From Limnochorda pilosa (GTDB lineage Bacteria > Bacillota > Limnochordia > Limnochordales > Limnochordaceae): a DNA stretch of 64,000 bases. Below, piece by piece: positions 8,687 to 16,803 of this stretch. The stretch spans positions 310,001-374,000 of the forward strand of contig NZ_AP014924.1 of NCBI RefSeq assembly GCF_001544015.1, written 5' to 3'. The notes under the pieces are model-generated. The model was given only the letters and a program-made list of their open reading frames with translations, was not told where the DNA came from and did not search any database. The translations under genes and the position numbers were made by a program. Within the stretch, counting starts at the first letter, position 1. Each line of letters opens with the position of its first letter.

Positions 8687-9301
8687 GTGGAACGCAGGGT
8701 ACGGTCTCTTCGCTGGATCTGGCTCGCGGTCCTGATCGTTGCCGGGGGGGTCGGGACCCTGGTCGCCATGGGTCCCGGCCGGCTGCTGAACCGTTACGCT
8801 CCCCATGCGCCAGCTCCGCCCGAGCAGTGAGCCCCGGCCTACGCCTACGAACCGGGCGAGATCGCGGCCTTCGCCTTCGATAGGGGGCGAGAGCGGCCGC
8901 TCTTCGAAGGAGAGATCAATGGCCGGAAGATGGTGCTCTTCTTTGATTCAGCGAACGCCTTCGGGCTGACGGTTCCCGTAGGGTGGGTGCGCGAGGAAGG
9001 GTGGAAGGTGACCGGGGAAAGCCGGCACGTCGTGGGCGGCGAGGCGATCGGCTCCTTCCCGGATTTCGGTGTCTTCTCTTTCTCGGTAGCTGGGTTCGCC
9101 CTGCCGCTCGAAAAGGGCACCTCCAGCAGCACCAGCGAAGCCAGCTTCGGCTGGACCGCGCTGGAGGGACGACGGATCACCCTGGATTACGAACATGGCC
9201 GGGTGGGCATCAGCCCGTCGCCCCTTCGTTCCATGGGGACCGGGCTCTCGCGGTCGAGCTTCCAGCCGAAGGAAGGAACGCAGGCTCGGCCTCTGGAATG
9301 A
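8687..9301 (+). pseudogene. Membrane-anchored aspartic-protease-like protein with in-frame TGA
   Basis: GTG 8687 opens a frame with a basic N-terminus and one membrane helix (IWLAVLIVAGGVGTLVAMG), then a Pro/Ala linker ending at TGA 8828-8830. The same frame continues with a retropepsin-like domain: EGEINGRKMVLFFDSANAFGL, where D-S-A stands for the usual D-T/S-G, and a second half ending HGRVGISPSPL. The TGA falls in a linker without neighbouring cysteines, and I see no good SECIS hairpin after it, so it is more likely a mutation than selenocysteine. The whole 7.9-9.3 kb stretch looks eroded. Confidence 0.45.
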
Positions 9302-9335
9302 GACGCCGGGACATCGAGCCCGGGGGTGCGACCGC

Positions 9336-9758
9336 ATGAGCCACGATGGGACAGGCCCGATCGAAGCAGGGCTTACCGCAGAGACGGCATTCACTGTGAG
9401 CGAGGCCGATACGGCCGCCGCAGCCGGCTCCGGCCTGGTGGCGGGCCTTGCCACTCCCACCCTGCTCGCCTGGATGGAGCAGGTCGCCTTTGAAGTGACC
9501 CGCCCCCACCTCCCCCGGGGCCATACGACGGTCGGCACCCGTGTGAACCTGGAGCACCTGGCTGGGACGCCCACGGGGATGCGGGTCCGCGTCCGGGCCG
9601 AGCTGGTCGCGGTGGACGGGCGCCGCCTTCGCTTCCGGGCGGAAGCCTGGGATGAGGTGGAGCTCGTCGGACGGGCGGAGCACGAGCGGTTCATCGTCGA
9701 CGAGGAGCGCTTCGCCCGGGGCCTGGAGCGCAAGCGCGCCGCCACGACGACGTCCTGA
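9336..9758 (+). CDS. Hotdog-fold acyl-CoA thioesterase (FlK-like)
   Basis: A 140-residue protein of the single-domain hotdog thioesterase type. The helix LATPTLLAWMEQVAFEV supplies the Thr and Glu, and NLEHLAGTP the His, that correspond by position to the catalytic residues of fluoroacetyl-CoA thioesterase FlK. The strands RVRVRAELVAVDGRRLRFRAEAWD follow. It is a standalone gene on the plus strand, convergent with the DinB gene. Start ATG 9336 is the first that gives family length. The acyl substrate is unknown. Confidence 0.75.
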   Translation: MSHDGTGPIEAGLTAETAFTVSEADTAAAAGSGLVAGLATPTLLAWMEQVAFEVTRPHLPRGHTTVGTRVNLEHLAGTPTGMRVRVRAELVAVDGRRLRFRAEAWDEVELVGRAEHERFIVDEERFARGLERKRAATTTS

Positions 9759-9772
9759 TCGGTCGAGGACGC

Positions 9773-10309
9773 CTACGCGCGCCCTGTTTCCGTCATCACG
9801 AAGATGTAATCCGGCTCTGGGATCGAGACGCCGAGCCGGGTGAGGCCGTGGCGGATCTGGGAGCGGTGGTAGACTGCATGGGTGGCCGCGTGCAGGAGCA
9901 TCTCGCCCCGGGTGGCGCGAAAGCCCGTGTCGCCCTTGAGCACCGGTGTATCCGGCGGTACCTCCACTACTTCCTGCAGCTGCTCGGGCGCGACCCTCGC
10001 AAGCGTTTCGAACGTCATCTGATCCACTACGTCCCAGAAGCGGTGGAGATCCGCGGGTGTAGGCAGGTCCGCCTCGGTGAGCCGTCTTCCTTCCTGACCC
10101 CAGATCCGGTACTGCAACTAGTTCCGCTGCGCCCGCACCACGTGCACGAGAATCGTGTGGAGGGAGCCGCGGCCCACGCCGGTCGGCTGATCCCAGGCAC
10201 CGTCGGGCAAGGCTTCGAGCTTCGGATAGATCCCAACCCGGACCGTGCGATCCCACCGGAAGAGCTCCTCCACCACAGGAATCAAGCCGTCTGCAGGCAG
10301 GTGACCCAT
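9773..10309 (-). pseudogene. DinB-family protein interrupted by an amber codon
   Basis: Read on the minus strand from ATG 10309 (upstream GCGAGAGG). A DinB four-helix protein: N-terminal helix LIPVVEELFRWDRTVRVGIY, first metal-ligand region HTILVHVVRA, then TAG at 10118-10120, then the remainder with the HAVYH metal pair near the C-terminus (HAATHAVYHRSQIRHGL). DinB proteins bind a divalent metal through three histidines and include thiol-dependent transferases. The stop sits where relatives commonly have Trp after the A-x-R segment, so TGG to TAG is the likely lesion. Both halves are otherwise intact, suggesting a recent mutation or a base-call error. Confidence 0.7.
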
Positions 10310-10622
10310 CCTCTCGCCCCCCCCCCCAATCTCGCTGCGAGCGTTCAACCGCCCGCAACGTTGGAGCGGAGCGCGCGGGCCGCCCGGCTCCAAGCACCTG
10401 ACTCGTTTCGGCGTCGATTTCAGAGCCCCTGCAAGGAGTGGCCGGATCAGGCCGTCGAACTCTCTGCAGGACCGGTTGGGACGGTCTTGATTCGCTTGCG
10501 TGTGGGAAGATCCACAGTGAGGAAGCGCCTGGTGGCTGGGAGGACTGGACGCCCAGGGCCAACGTCCATCGGGTCACGGTCCGCTGGCCGGCCGGCAGGC
10601 GACGGAGAAGGGAGCGAGCGGC

Positions 10623-11822
10623 ATGCCGAGAGCCGCTGCGCGGGTCGCGGGAATCGCCGAGTCGACCATCCGGGAGATGACCCGGATCGCTGAAGCACAC
10701 GGCGCCCTCAACCTGGCCCAGGGCTTCCCCGACGGGAACGCGCCTCCGGAGCTGGTCGAGTGGGCCGTGACCGCCCTTCGATCGGGGGAGAACCAGTACT
10801 CGTTCACCTGGGGAGACCCGCGTTTCCGCCGAGCCATCGCGGCGAAGACCGCGAGGTTCTGGGGGTGGGCGCCGGACCCGGACAGCGAGATCACCGTCAC
10901 CTGCGGCGCCTCGGAGGCGATGGCCGCATCCCTTCTGGCCATCCTGGACCCCGGGGACGAGCTGATCGTCTTCGAGCCCTTCTACGAGAACTACGTGCCC
11001 CTGGCCCGGCTGGCGGGAGCGGAGGTCCGCTACATCCGCCTCGAACCGCCGGCGTTCCGCCTGGACGTCGAGGCCGTCCGCCAGGTGGCGGGCCCCCGGA
11101 CCCGGGCCGTGGTCCTCAACACGCCCAACAACCCTACCGGCCGGGTTTTCTCACGGGAGGAGCTGGCCGGCCTGGCTGAGCTCTGCCGTGAGCGGGACCT
11201 CCTCCTGGTGAGCGATGAGATCTACGAGCACTTCGTCTACGGGGCGGCGGTCCACGTCCCCGTGGCCACCCTGCCCGACATGTGGCAGCGTACCATCGCT
11301 GTCAGCGGAGTATCCAAGACCTTCCAGGTGACCGGCTGGCGGCTCGGGTACGTCCTGGCCCCGGCTCCGCTGACTGCCGCCATCCGGAAGGTTCACGACT
11401 ACTTGACGGTGGCGGCCCCCACCCCCCTGCAGGTGGCCGCCGCCCGGGCGATGGACGAGCTCCCGGCGAGCTACTACCAGGAGCTGGCCCACCGCTTCGC
11501 CCGGAAGCGAGACCTCTTCGTCAGCGCTCTGCAGGTCGCGGGGTTCGCCTGCAGCCTGCCGGAAGGGGCCTACTACGTCATGGCCGACGCCAGCCGGTTG
11601 GGAGCTCGGTCGGACTGGGAGGCCGCTCGGGCCCTGATCCGGAGGGCCGGGATCGCCGCCGTGCCGGGGTCCAGCTTCTTCCAGGGCGGCAGGCGGCCTC
11701 AGTCCGCTCCCCTCCTCCGTTTCGCCTTCTGCAAGGAAGATGCCACCCTGGCCGAGGCCGCACGGCGGTTGGCGTCCCTTGCCCGGCCGAGCAGCCCTGG
11801 GGCGAACGAACGGCCTTCCTGA
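10623..11822 (+). CDS. Class I/II pyridoxal-phosphate aminotransferase
   Basis: A 399-residue fold-type I aminotransferase. Visible landmarks are LNLAQGFPDGNAP near the N-terminus, TCGASEAMAASLLAILDPGD, the NTPNNPTGRVF loop, SDEIYEHFVY, and the PLP-binding lysine in SGVSKTFQVTGWRLGY, with a C-terminal Arg in LLRFAFCKED for the substrate carboxylate. The closest well-known groups by these motifs are the kynurenine/methionine-type and general aromatic or branched-chain aminotransferases of subgroup I. ATG 10623 follows GAAGGGAGCGAGCGGC. No pathway partner adjoins it. Confidence 0.88.
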   Translation: MPRAAARVAGIAESTIREMTRIAEAHGALNLAQGFPDGNAPPELVEWAVTALRSGENQYSFTWGDPRFRRAIAAKTARFWGWAPDPDSEITVTCGASEAMAASLLAILDPGDELIVFEPFYENYVPLARLAGAEVRYIRLEPPAFRLDVEAVRQVAGPRTRAVVLNTPNNPTGRVFSREELAGLAELCRERDLLLVSDEIYEHFVYGAAVHVPVATLPDMWQRTIAVSGVSKTFQVTGWRLGYVLAPAPLTAAIRKVHDYLTVAAPTPLQVAAARAMDELPASYYQELAHRFARKRDLFVSALQVAGFACSLPEGAYYVMADASRLGARSDWEAARALIRRAGIAAVPGSSFFQGGRRPQSAPLLRFAFCKEDATLAEAARRLASLARPSSPGANERPS

Positions 11823-11909
11823 GGGACCCCGACGGCTACCGCATCTGGTTGACCCAGCCCGCCGGCGCGCAAGACCTGCGCGGGCCCCGGCCGTCGGTCT
11901 CCAGAAGCG

Positions 11910-12464
11910 TCAAGGTCGCTCCAGCGTCTCAAGCTCGGCCAGCACCGCGTCGCACCATTCCACCATCATCCGGGCGTGCCGGCGGCCGAACTCCAGCGTC
12001 ATCCGCCAATACGGTGCCTCCCGATCGGCTCCGGGCTCCCGGGCGGCCGACTCCAGCTCCGCAGGAACCTCTTCCTCGTACCGGCGCAGCAGCTCGGCGT
12101 GGTGGTTCCGCCACAGCTGAACGTGGCGGCGCAGTGCGCCCCGGGGTGCGGCACTCCCGAAGAAGAGCTGGACCAGAAGAGGGTTCCGCGTCTCCGGCAT
12201 CGGAGGCGCTTTGGCCAGCCAACGGGCCAGCTCCTGGCGGCCCGCTGGGGTCAGGTGGTAGACACGGCGACTGGGCTTTCCCTCCCGGGGCTCTATGGTC
12301 GACGTCAACCACCCATCGCCCTCCATGCGGCGCAGCGTCCGGTAGACCTGGGGAAGGGTTGCCTTCCAGAAGAAGTAGACCGACCGATCGAACGCCTCCT
12401 TCAGGTCGTAGCCCGCGGCTGGTGAGTAGGAGATCAGGCCCAGGAGCGCATGTGCGAGCGACAT
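11910..12464 (-). CDS. PadR-family transcriptional regulator
   Basis: A 184-residue regulator. The N-terminal winged helix contains AHALLGLISYSPAAGYDLKEAF and ATLPQVYRTLRRMEGDGWL, the recognition-helix and wing pattern of PadR, followed by an effector-binding and dimerisation tail of the AphA/Vir type (Trp-, Arg- and Glu-rich helices). The start is taken at ATG 12464 (MSLAHALL); ATG 12479 is an alternative. It is divergent from the DinB and acyl-CoA synthetase genes. A candidate PadR box lies 48 bases upstream, so autoregulation and control of the divergent genes are plausible. Confidence 0.82.
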   Translation of the reverse strand: MSLAHALLGLISYSPAAGYDLKEAFDRSVYFFWKATLPQVYRTLRRMEGDGWLTSTIEPREGKPSRRVYHLTPAGRQELARWLAKAPPMPETRNPLLVQLFFGSAAPRGALRRHVQLWRNHHAELLRRYEEEVPAELESAAREPGADREAPYWRMTLEFGRRHARMMVEWCDAVLAELETLERP

Positions 12465-12511
12465 CGGTCTGCCTCCCATGTCTGTCCTGATGAGTAGATG
12501 CCTGGGCAGAT

Positions 12512-12527
12512 ATGGTACTGCGACCAT
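12512..12527. promoter_or_regulatory. Candidate PadR operator
   Basis: ATGG-N8-CCAT (full site ATGGTACTGCGACCAT), an inverted repeat with the architecture of the PadR box ATGT-N8-ACAT. It lies between the padR-type gene and the divergent gene pair. Confidence 0.4.
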
Positions 12528-12726
12528 GGCCGACCCGTCAACACCACCCGCACAGTACCGATGCCCAGCCGCGCCGGCGAAGGCACGCCGGCGAAGGAGC
12601 TATGGATTTCTTTCCGGAAATTCGCTAAACTGATGGCAAGATGCAGGCGGGTTCGCCAACACGCTGGAGATGGCGTCCCAGGTGGCCTGGGAAACGCAGC
12701 GTCGCCGTCTCCTCGGGGGTGCGCGC

Positions 12727-13230
12727 GTGGGTGTCATCGGGGATCGGTTCGCTTTCTGGGAGCCGGTGCGCCTGGGTTTGAAGGCGGCCGTGGACGACCT
12801 GGCCGAGGAGGACCTGGCGTGGGAGCCGCCCAACGGCGCCATGAGCATCCACAAGCAGCTCCGGCACATCATCACCGCGGAGGAGATGTGGGTGCAGGCG
12901 GCGCTGCGAGGTGGGAGCTACACGGTCCGGTCGTACCGGGTGCTGCCCACCAAGGAGGCGATTCTGGAGGACCTGGACCGGGTCCACCAGCGGACCCTCG
13001 AATACTTGGCCACCCTGGACGAGCAGGGCGACCCGGAGGTTCTCCGCCACACGGTCTTGGTTCCCGCCGGCCCCTTCGAGGGGCAGCACCTCCGGGTGGG
13101 GGACATCCTCTACAACCTCATCGACCACGAGTGCCACCACCGGGGACAGATCGTCCTGATCCGGAGGCTCATGGGCAAGCCGTGCGAGCGCTTCGTCAAC
13201 GCCCTGGCGTTCATGGAGGGAAACGAATGA
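12727..13230 (+). CDS. DinB-family protein
   Basis: A 167-residue DinB/YfiT-type four-helix bundle: GDRFAFWEPVRLGLKAAVDDL at the N-terminus, first metal histidine in IHKQLRHIITAEEMW, and the C-terminal pair in NLIDHECHHRGQIVLIRR. GTG 12727 is preferred because GGGGGTG lies five bases upstream and it gives family length; ATG 12670 would add 19 residues and has no spaced ribosome site. The stop overlaps the start of the acyl-CoA synthetase gene (ATGA), so the two are co-translated. Function is unassigned; DinB proteins are often metal-dependent thiol-S-transferases or stress-related. Confidence 0.75.
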   Translation: MGVIGDRFAFWEPVRLGLKAAVDDLAEEDLAWEPPNGAMSIHKQLRHIITAEEMWVQAALRGGSYTVRSYRVLPTKEAILEDLDRVHQRTLEYLATLDEQGDPEVLRHTVLVPAGPFEGQHLRVGDILYNLIDHECHHRGQIVLIRRLMGKPCERFVNALAFMEGNE

Positions 13231-15083
13231 TCACCGTCCTCGAGCGGAAGCCGGCTCCCACGGTCGCGACCGACCTCCACGACGCTCCGAGTACTCCCGC
13301 GCTCTTCTTCGCCCAGGCCCGCCGCCTGGGGCCCAGGGTGGCCCTGCGCGAGAAGAAGTACGGTCTCTGGCGGGCCGTCACGTGGGAGGAGTACGCCCGC
13401 ACGGTGCGCCACCTGGCCCACGCCTTCCTGGAGCTGGGCCTGCGGCCGGGCGACCGGGCGGCCGTGATCGGCGAGAACCGCCCCGAGTGGATCTACAGCG
13501 ACCTGGCCATCGTCAGCGGCGGGGCGGTGACGGTGGGCATCTACCCCACCGACAGCGCCGAGGAGTGCGCCTACGTCCTGGGCCACTCGGAAGCGGTCCT
13601 CCTGGTGGCGGAGAACGAGGAGCAGCTCGACAAGGCCCTGGAGGTGCGGGACCGCCTGCCCGCCCTGCGTTGGATCGTGGTGATGGACCGCAAGGGCCTC
13701 CACCACTTCTCGGACCCGCAGGTGCTCTGGTTCGACGAGCTCCTGGAGCGAGGGCGGACGCTGGCCGAAGCGGACCCGGAACACCTGGACGAGATCGTCG
13801 CCACCATCGGCCCCGAGGACCTGGCCGCCATCATCTACACGTCGGGCACCACGGGGCCGCCCAAGGGCGCCATGCTCACCCACCGGAACCTGCTCTGGAC
13901 GGCCGGAACCCTCGGTGAGGCCAACCCCTCCTACGAGGGCGACGAGTGCTTCTCGTTCCTGCCCCTCTCCCACATCGCCCAGCGCATGATCTCGGTCTAC
14001 CTGGCCATCCGGTGGGGGATGACCGTCAGCTTCGTGGAATACCAGGACACGGTGCTCCAGAACCTGCGGGAGATCTCGCCCACGGTGCTCTTCGCCGTGC
14101 CCCGGATCTGGGAGAAGATCCACGCCCGGGTGGAGCTCACCATGCAGGACCGGGACTGGTTCAAGCGGGCCGCGTACCGCCTGGCCGTCGCCGTGGGCCG
14201 GCGCCACGCGGAGGCCCGGCTGTCGCGGGGGCGGGTGGGGCCCGGGCTCGCCCTCGCCTACGGGCTGGCCCACCGGCTGGTGCTGGCGCCCCTGAAGCAC
14301 CGCCTGGGATTGGACCGGGCCCGCCTGGTCATCTCGGGGGCGGCGCCCATCAGCCCCGAGGTGCTCTGGTACTTCCACGCCATCGGCGTCCCCATCCGGG
14401 AGGTGTACGGCCAGACGGAGGGCTCAGGGCCCACCACCATCCACCAGCGGGAGCGGATCCGCCTGGGCACCGTAGGCCAGCCCCTGCCCGGCGTGGAGGT
14501 GCGCATTGCCGAGGACGGCGAGATCCTGGTACGCGGCCCCAACGTCTTCGCAGGCTACTTCAAGAATCCCGAGGCCACCGCCGAGACCCTGGACGGCGGC
14601 TGGCTCCACTCGGGCGACGTGGGCGAGCTGGACGCAGACGGCTTCCTGCGCATCACCGACCGGAAGAAGGACCTCTTCATCACCGCCGGCGGTAAGAACA
14701 TCGCGCCCCAGCGCGTCGAGAACCTGCTGAAGACGAGCCCCTACATCAACGACGCCATCGCCATCGGCGACGGGCGGCGCTACGTCACGGCCATGCTGGT
14801 GCTGGACGAGGAGAACGTGGCCGACTACGCCCAGCGCCACCGGATCCCCTTCACCACCTACACGGACCTCATCCGGAACCGCGAGATCCGGCGCCTGATC
14901 GAGGGTGAGGTGAACCGTCTGAACCGCCACCTCTCCTCCCCCGAGCAGGTGAAGCGCTTCGCCATCCTACCCAAGCGCCTCTACCAGGAGGAGGGCGAGG
15001 TGACCCCCACCCTCAAGGTGAAGCGCCGGGCGATCGTGGAGAAGTACGCGGATCTGGTGCGGGAGCTGTATCCGGAGGGGTAA
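13227..15083 (+). CDS. Long-chain acyl-CoA synthetase (AMP-forming)
   Basis: A 618-residue ANL-superfamily enzyme activating a fatty acid to acyl-AMP and then acyl-CoA. Motifs in order: the P-loop-like YTSGTTGPPKGAMLTH near residue 208, FLPLSHIAQR, the long-chain family segment ISGAAPISPEV, the A5 motif YGQTEGSGPTT, GGWLHSGDVGELDADG, and DRKKDLFITAGGKNIAPQ with the hinge Asp and the catalytic Lys in the C-terminal subdomain (TPTLKVKRR). Length and motif order are typical of FadD15/AMP-binding family members. ATG 13227 overlaps the upstream DinB stop. Confidence 0.92.
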   Translation: MITVLERKPAPTVATDLHDAPSTPALFFAQARRLGPRVALREKKYGLWRAVTWEEYARTVRHLAHAFLELGLRPGDRAAVIGENRPEWIYSDLAIVSGGAVTVGIYPTDSAEECAYVLGHSEAVLLVAENEEQLDKALEVRDRLPALRWIVVMDRKGLHHFSDPQVLWFDELLERGRTLAEADPEHLDEIVATIGPEDLAAIIYTSGTTGPPKGAMLTHRNLLWTAGTLGEANPSYEGDECFSFLPLSHIAQRMISVYLAIRWGMTVSFVEYQDTVLQNLREISPTVLFAVPRIWEKIHARVELTMQDRDWFKRAAYRLAVAVGRRHAEARLSRGRVGPGLALAYGLAHRLVLAPLKHRLGLDRARLVISGAAPISPEVLWYFHAIGVPIREVYGQTEGSGPTTIHQRERIRLGTVGQPLPGVEVRIAEDGEILVRGPNVFAGYFKNPEATAETLDGGWLHSGDVGELDADGFLRITDRKKDLFITAGGKNIAPQRVENLLKTSPYINDAIAIGDGRRYVTAMLVLDEENVADYAQRHRIPFTTYTDLIRNREIRRLIEGEVNRLNRHLSSPEQVKRFAILPKRLYQEEGEVTPTLKVKRRAIVEKYADLVRELYPEG

Positions 15084-15165
15084 ACGGGGTGGGGAGACGT
15101 CGGATTCCGGCGGAACCGTCCGAAGCCTTCCCCTGCGGATCGGGATGGCGTCCGGCGGCCTTCGA

Positions 15166-15181
15166 GATTTCCCGGGAAATC
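15166..15181. repeat. 16-bp perfect palindrome
   Basis: GATTTCCCGGGAAATC, with no loop, lies between the convergent acyl-CoA synthetase and lyase genes. It could be a protein-binding site. It is not a good terminator because it lacks a loop and a T tract. Confidence 0.35.
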
Positions 15182-15227
15182 CCTGGCCGGTACGGGGGTC
15201 GTCGACGAACGCCAGGAACGCCGAAGA

Positions 15228-16766
15228 TCACTCGGACCTGTCACCTCTTCGTTCGTCAAAGGGGTTCGCGCCGTCGACGAGGCGCTGCACCTCCTGGAGG
15301 CGTTGTTGGGAGGCGGCGTCCAGGCGGGCGTGCGTATCGGTCCGCCAGCGTTCTGACGCCTCCAGCCCGGCGCGGGCCTCGTCGAGCATGGCCCGCACCT
15401 GCTCCGGCGCGGGGCCGCCTTCGGTGCGCCGGACGTCCACGAAGTGCCCTGGGTCCAAAGCCTCCTGGAGCTCGGCTTCCTGAAGGGAGACCGGGCGGCC
15501 GAGGGTGGAGTCAGCGACCTCTTCGAGAAGGCGGGGCGTCCAGGTGGAGGGCGGGAGCTCATGTTCGCGTCCCACTTCGACCAGCCGGGCCACGACGGCG
15601 TGAGCGTGATGGAACGAAAGCCCGCGCTGCCGAACGAGGGTGTCGGCCAGCTCCGTCACGGTGCTGAATCCTTCGCCCGCACGCCGGCGCAGGAGATCCC
15701 GGTCCACCTGAAGCTCGCTCACCACGCGAGCGAGTAGATCGACGGCGGCTCCGAGGAGGTCCACCGCCTGGTGCCAGACGGGCTGGAGGTTCTCGGCGGT
15801 GTCGTTGATGTCGCCGAAGGGGACGTTCGCGTGCAGCGCATACGCCTGCTGCACCAGGGCCGGAACCCGGCCCAGGCGGGAGCGGATGTGTTCCAGCACC
15901 ACGGGGTTCCGCTTGTTGGGCATGATGCTGCTCGCCTGGACGAGCCCGTTCGGCAGCCATAGCGCGGCCACCTCGTTGGACGCCCAGAAGAGCAGGTCGG
16001 CGTTGAAACGGCTCAACGTGGCTCCCAGCGTGCCGCATTCGGCCAGGAAGGGCAAGAGGTAGTCGGTGGCGGCCACGGCGTCGTAGGAGTTGCGTACGAT
16101 GCCGTCGAAGCCCAGCAACTCTGCCTGGAGCCGGCGGTCGATGGTGAAGCCGCTGGTGGCGAAGGCGGCGGCTCCCAGGGGGGACCGGTTGACCAGCGGG
16201 TAATGGCCCTCCAGCCTGCGGCAAGCACGTTCGACTGCGTCCAGGACCGCCGCGAGGTAATGGGCCAGCGTGGTGGGCTGCGCTTGTTGCCCGTGGGTGT
16301 ATCCGGGCATGATCGTGTCCACGTGCCGGCGGGCCTGCTCCAGGAGGGCGCCCGAGAGCAGGCCCACCTGCTCGTGAAGGCTCAGGAGCGCCCTTCGAAG
16401 GTCCATCCGGTACAGGGTGACGTCGATGTCGTTCCTGCTTCGAGCCAGGTGGAGGTGGCCAGCGACCTCTCCGGCCTCGGCCTCGAGCTGCTCCTGCACC
16501 CGGAAGAAGAGATCTTCGACGTCGCCCTGGTACGGCTCACCCCGGAGCCCTGAGCCCTCCACCCTGAAGAGGGCCAGAGCGATGGCGCGTGCGTCGGATC
16601 TGTTCAACCATCCGGCGCGAACCAGGGCCACCAGATGCGCCTGCTGGAGGGCGAAGAAGTGCTCCCAGTACCGTTGCTGCCAGAGCTCGTAGGAGGGTCG
16701 CAGCACATGGTCCACGTACCGCTCGTCCCATCGCGAGCCACCGCTCTTGCTCCGTCCGCCACTCAA
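15228..16766 (-). CDS. Argininosuccinate-lyase-like enzyme in a carbohydrate operon
   Basis: A member of the fumarase/aspartase superfamily, which cleaves N-substituted aspartates to fumarate and an amine. Start TTG 16766 is preferred (AAGAAGGGG five bases upstream, 38 bases after the kinase stop). The three conserved regions are GHLHLARSRNDIDV, MPGYTHGQQAQPTTLAHY and the mobile signature loop ASSIMPNKRNPVVLEHI, which carries the catalytic serine. The closest named family is ArgH, but there is no argG or other arginine gene nearby. It is the last gene of an operon with a sugar ABC transporter, PfkB kinase and PIG-L-like deacetylase, so a sugar-aspartate type substrate is a possibility rather than argininosuccinate. 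Confidence 0.8.
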   Translation of the reverse strand: MSGGRSKSGGSRWDERYVDHVLRPSYELWQQRYWEHFFALQQAHLVALVRAGWLNRSDARAIALALFRVEGSGLRGEPYQGDVEDLFFRVQEQLEAEAGEVAGHLHLARSRNDIDVTLYRMDLRRALLSLHEQVGLLSGALLEQARRHVDTIMPGYTHGQQAQPTTLAHYLAAVLDAVERACRRLEGHYPLVNRSPLGAAAFATSGFTIDRRLQAELLGFDGIVRNSYDAVAATDYLLPFLAECGTLGATLSRFNADLLFWASNEVAALWLPNGLVQASSIMPNKRNPVVLEHIRSRLGRVPALVQQAYALHANVPFGDINDTAENLQPVWHQAVDLLGAAVDLLARVVSELQVDRDLLRRRAGEGFSTVTELADTLVRQRGLSFHHAHAVVARLVEVGREHELPPSTWTPRLLEEVADSTLGRPVSLQEAELQEALDPGHFVDVRRTEGGPAPEQVRAMLDEARAGLEASERWRTDTHARLDAASQQRLQEVQRLVDGANPFDERRGDRSE

Positions 16767-16803
16767 AGGGACCCCTTCTTCCTGCAGCTCTTTCCAGAAT
16801 GGT

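Noticed and set aside
8828-8830. Selenocysteine at the in-frame TGA of the protease-like gene
   Set aside because: The codon is in a Pro/Ala linker without redox context. The only nearby pairing (GCCCCGG with CCGGGC) has a bulge and a 14-base loop, unlike bacterial SECIS.
12498-13226. N-terminal extension of the acyl-CoA synthetase frame back to 12498
   Set aside because: That part overlaps the DinB gene in another frame and is Gly/Arg/Pro-rich; the ATGA junction at 13227 is a natural start.
15228-16766. Calling the lyase ArgH of arginine biosynthesis
   Set aside because: Motifs fit the superfamily, but no arginine gene is adjacent and it is embedded in a sugar-uptake operon; the name is kept generic.
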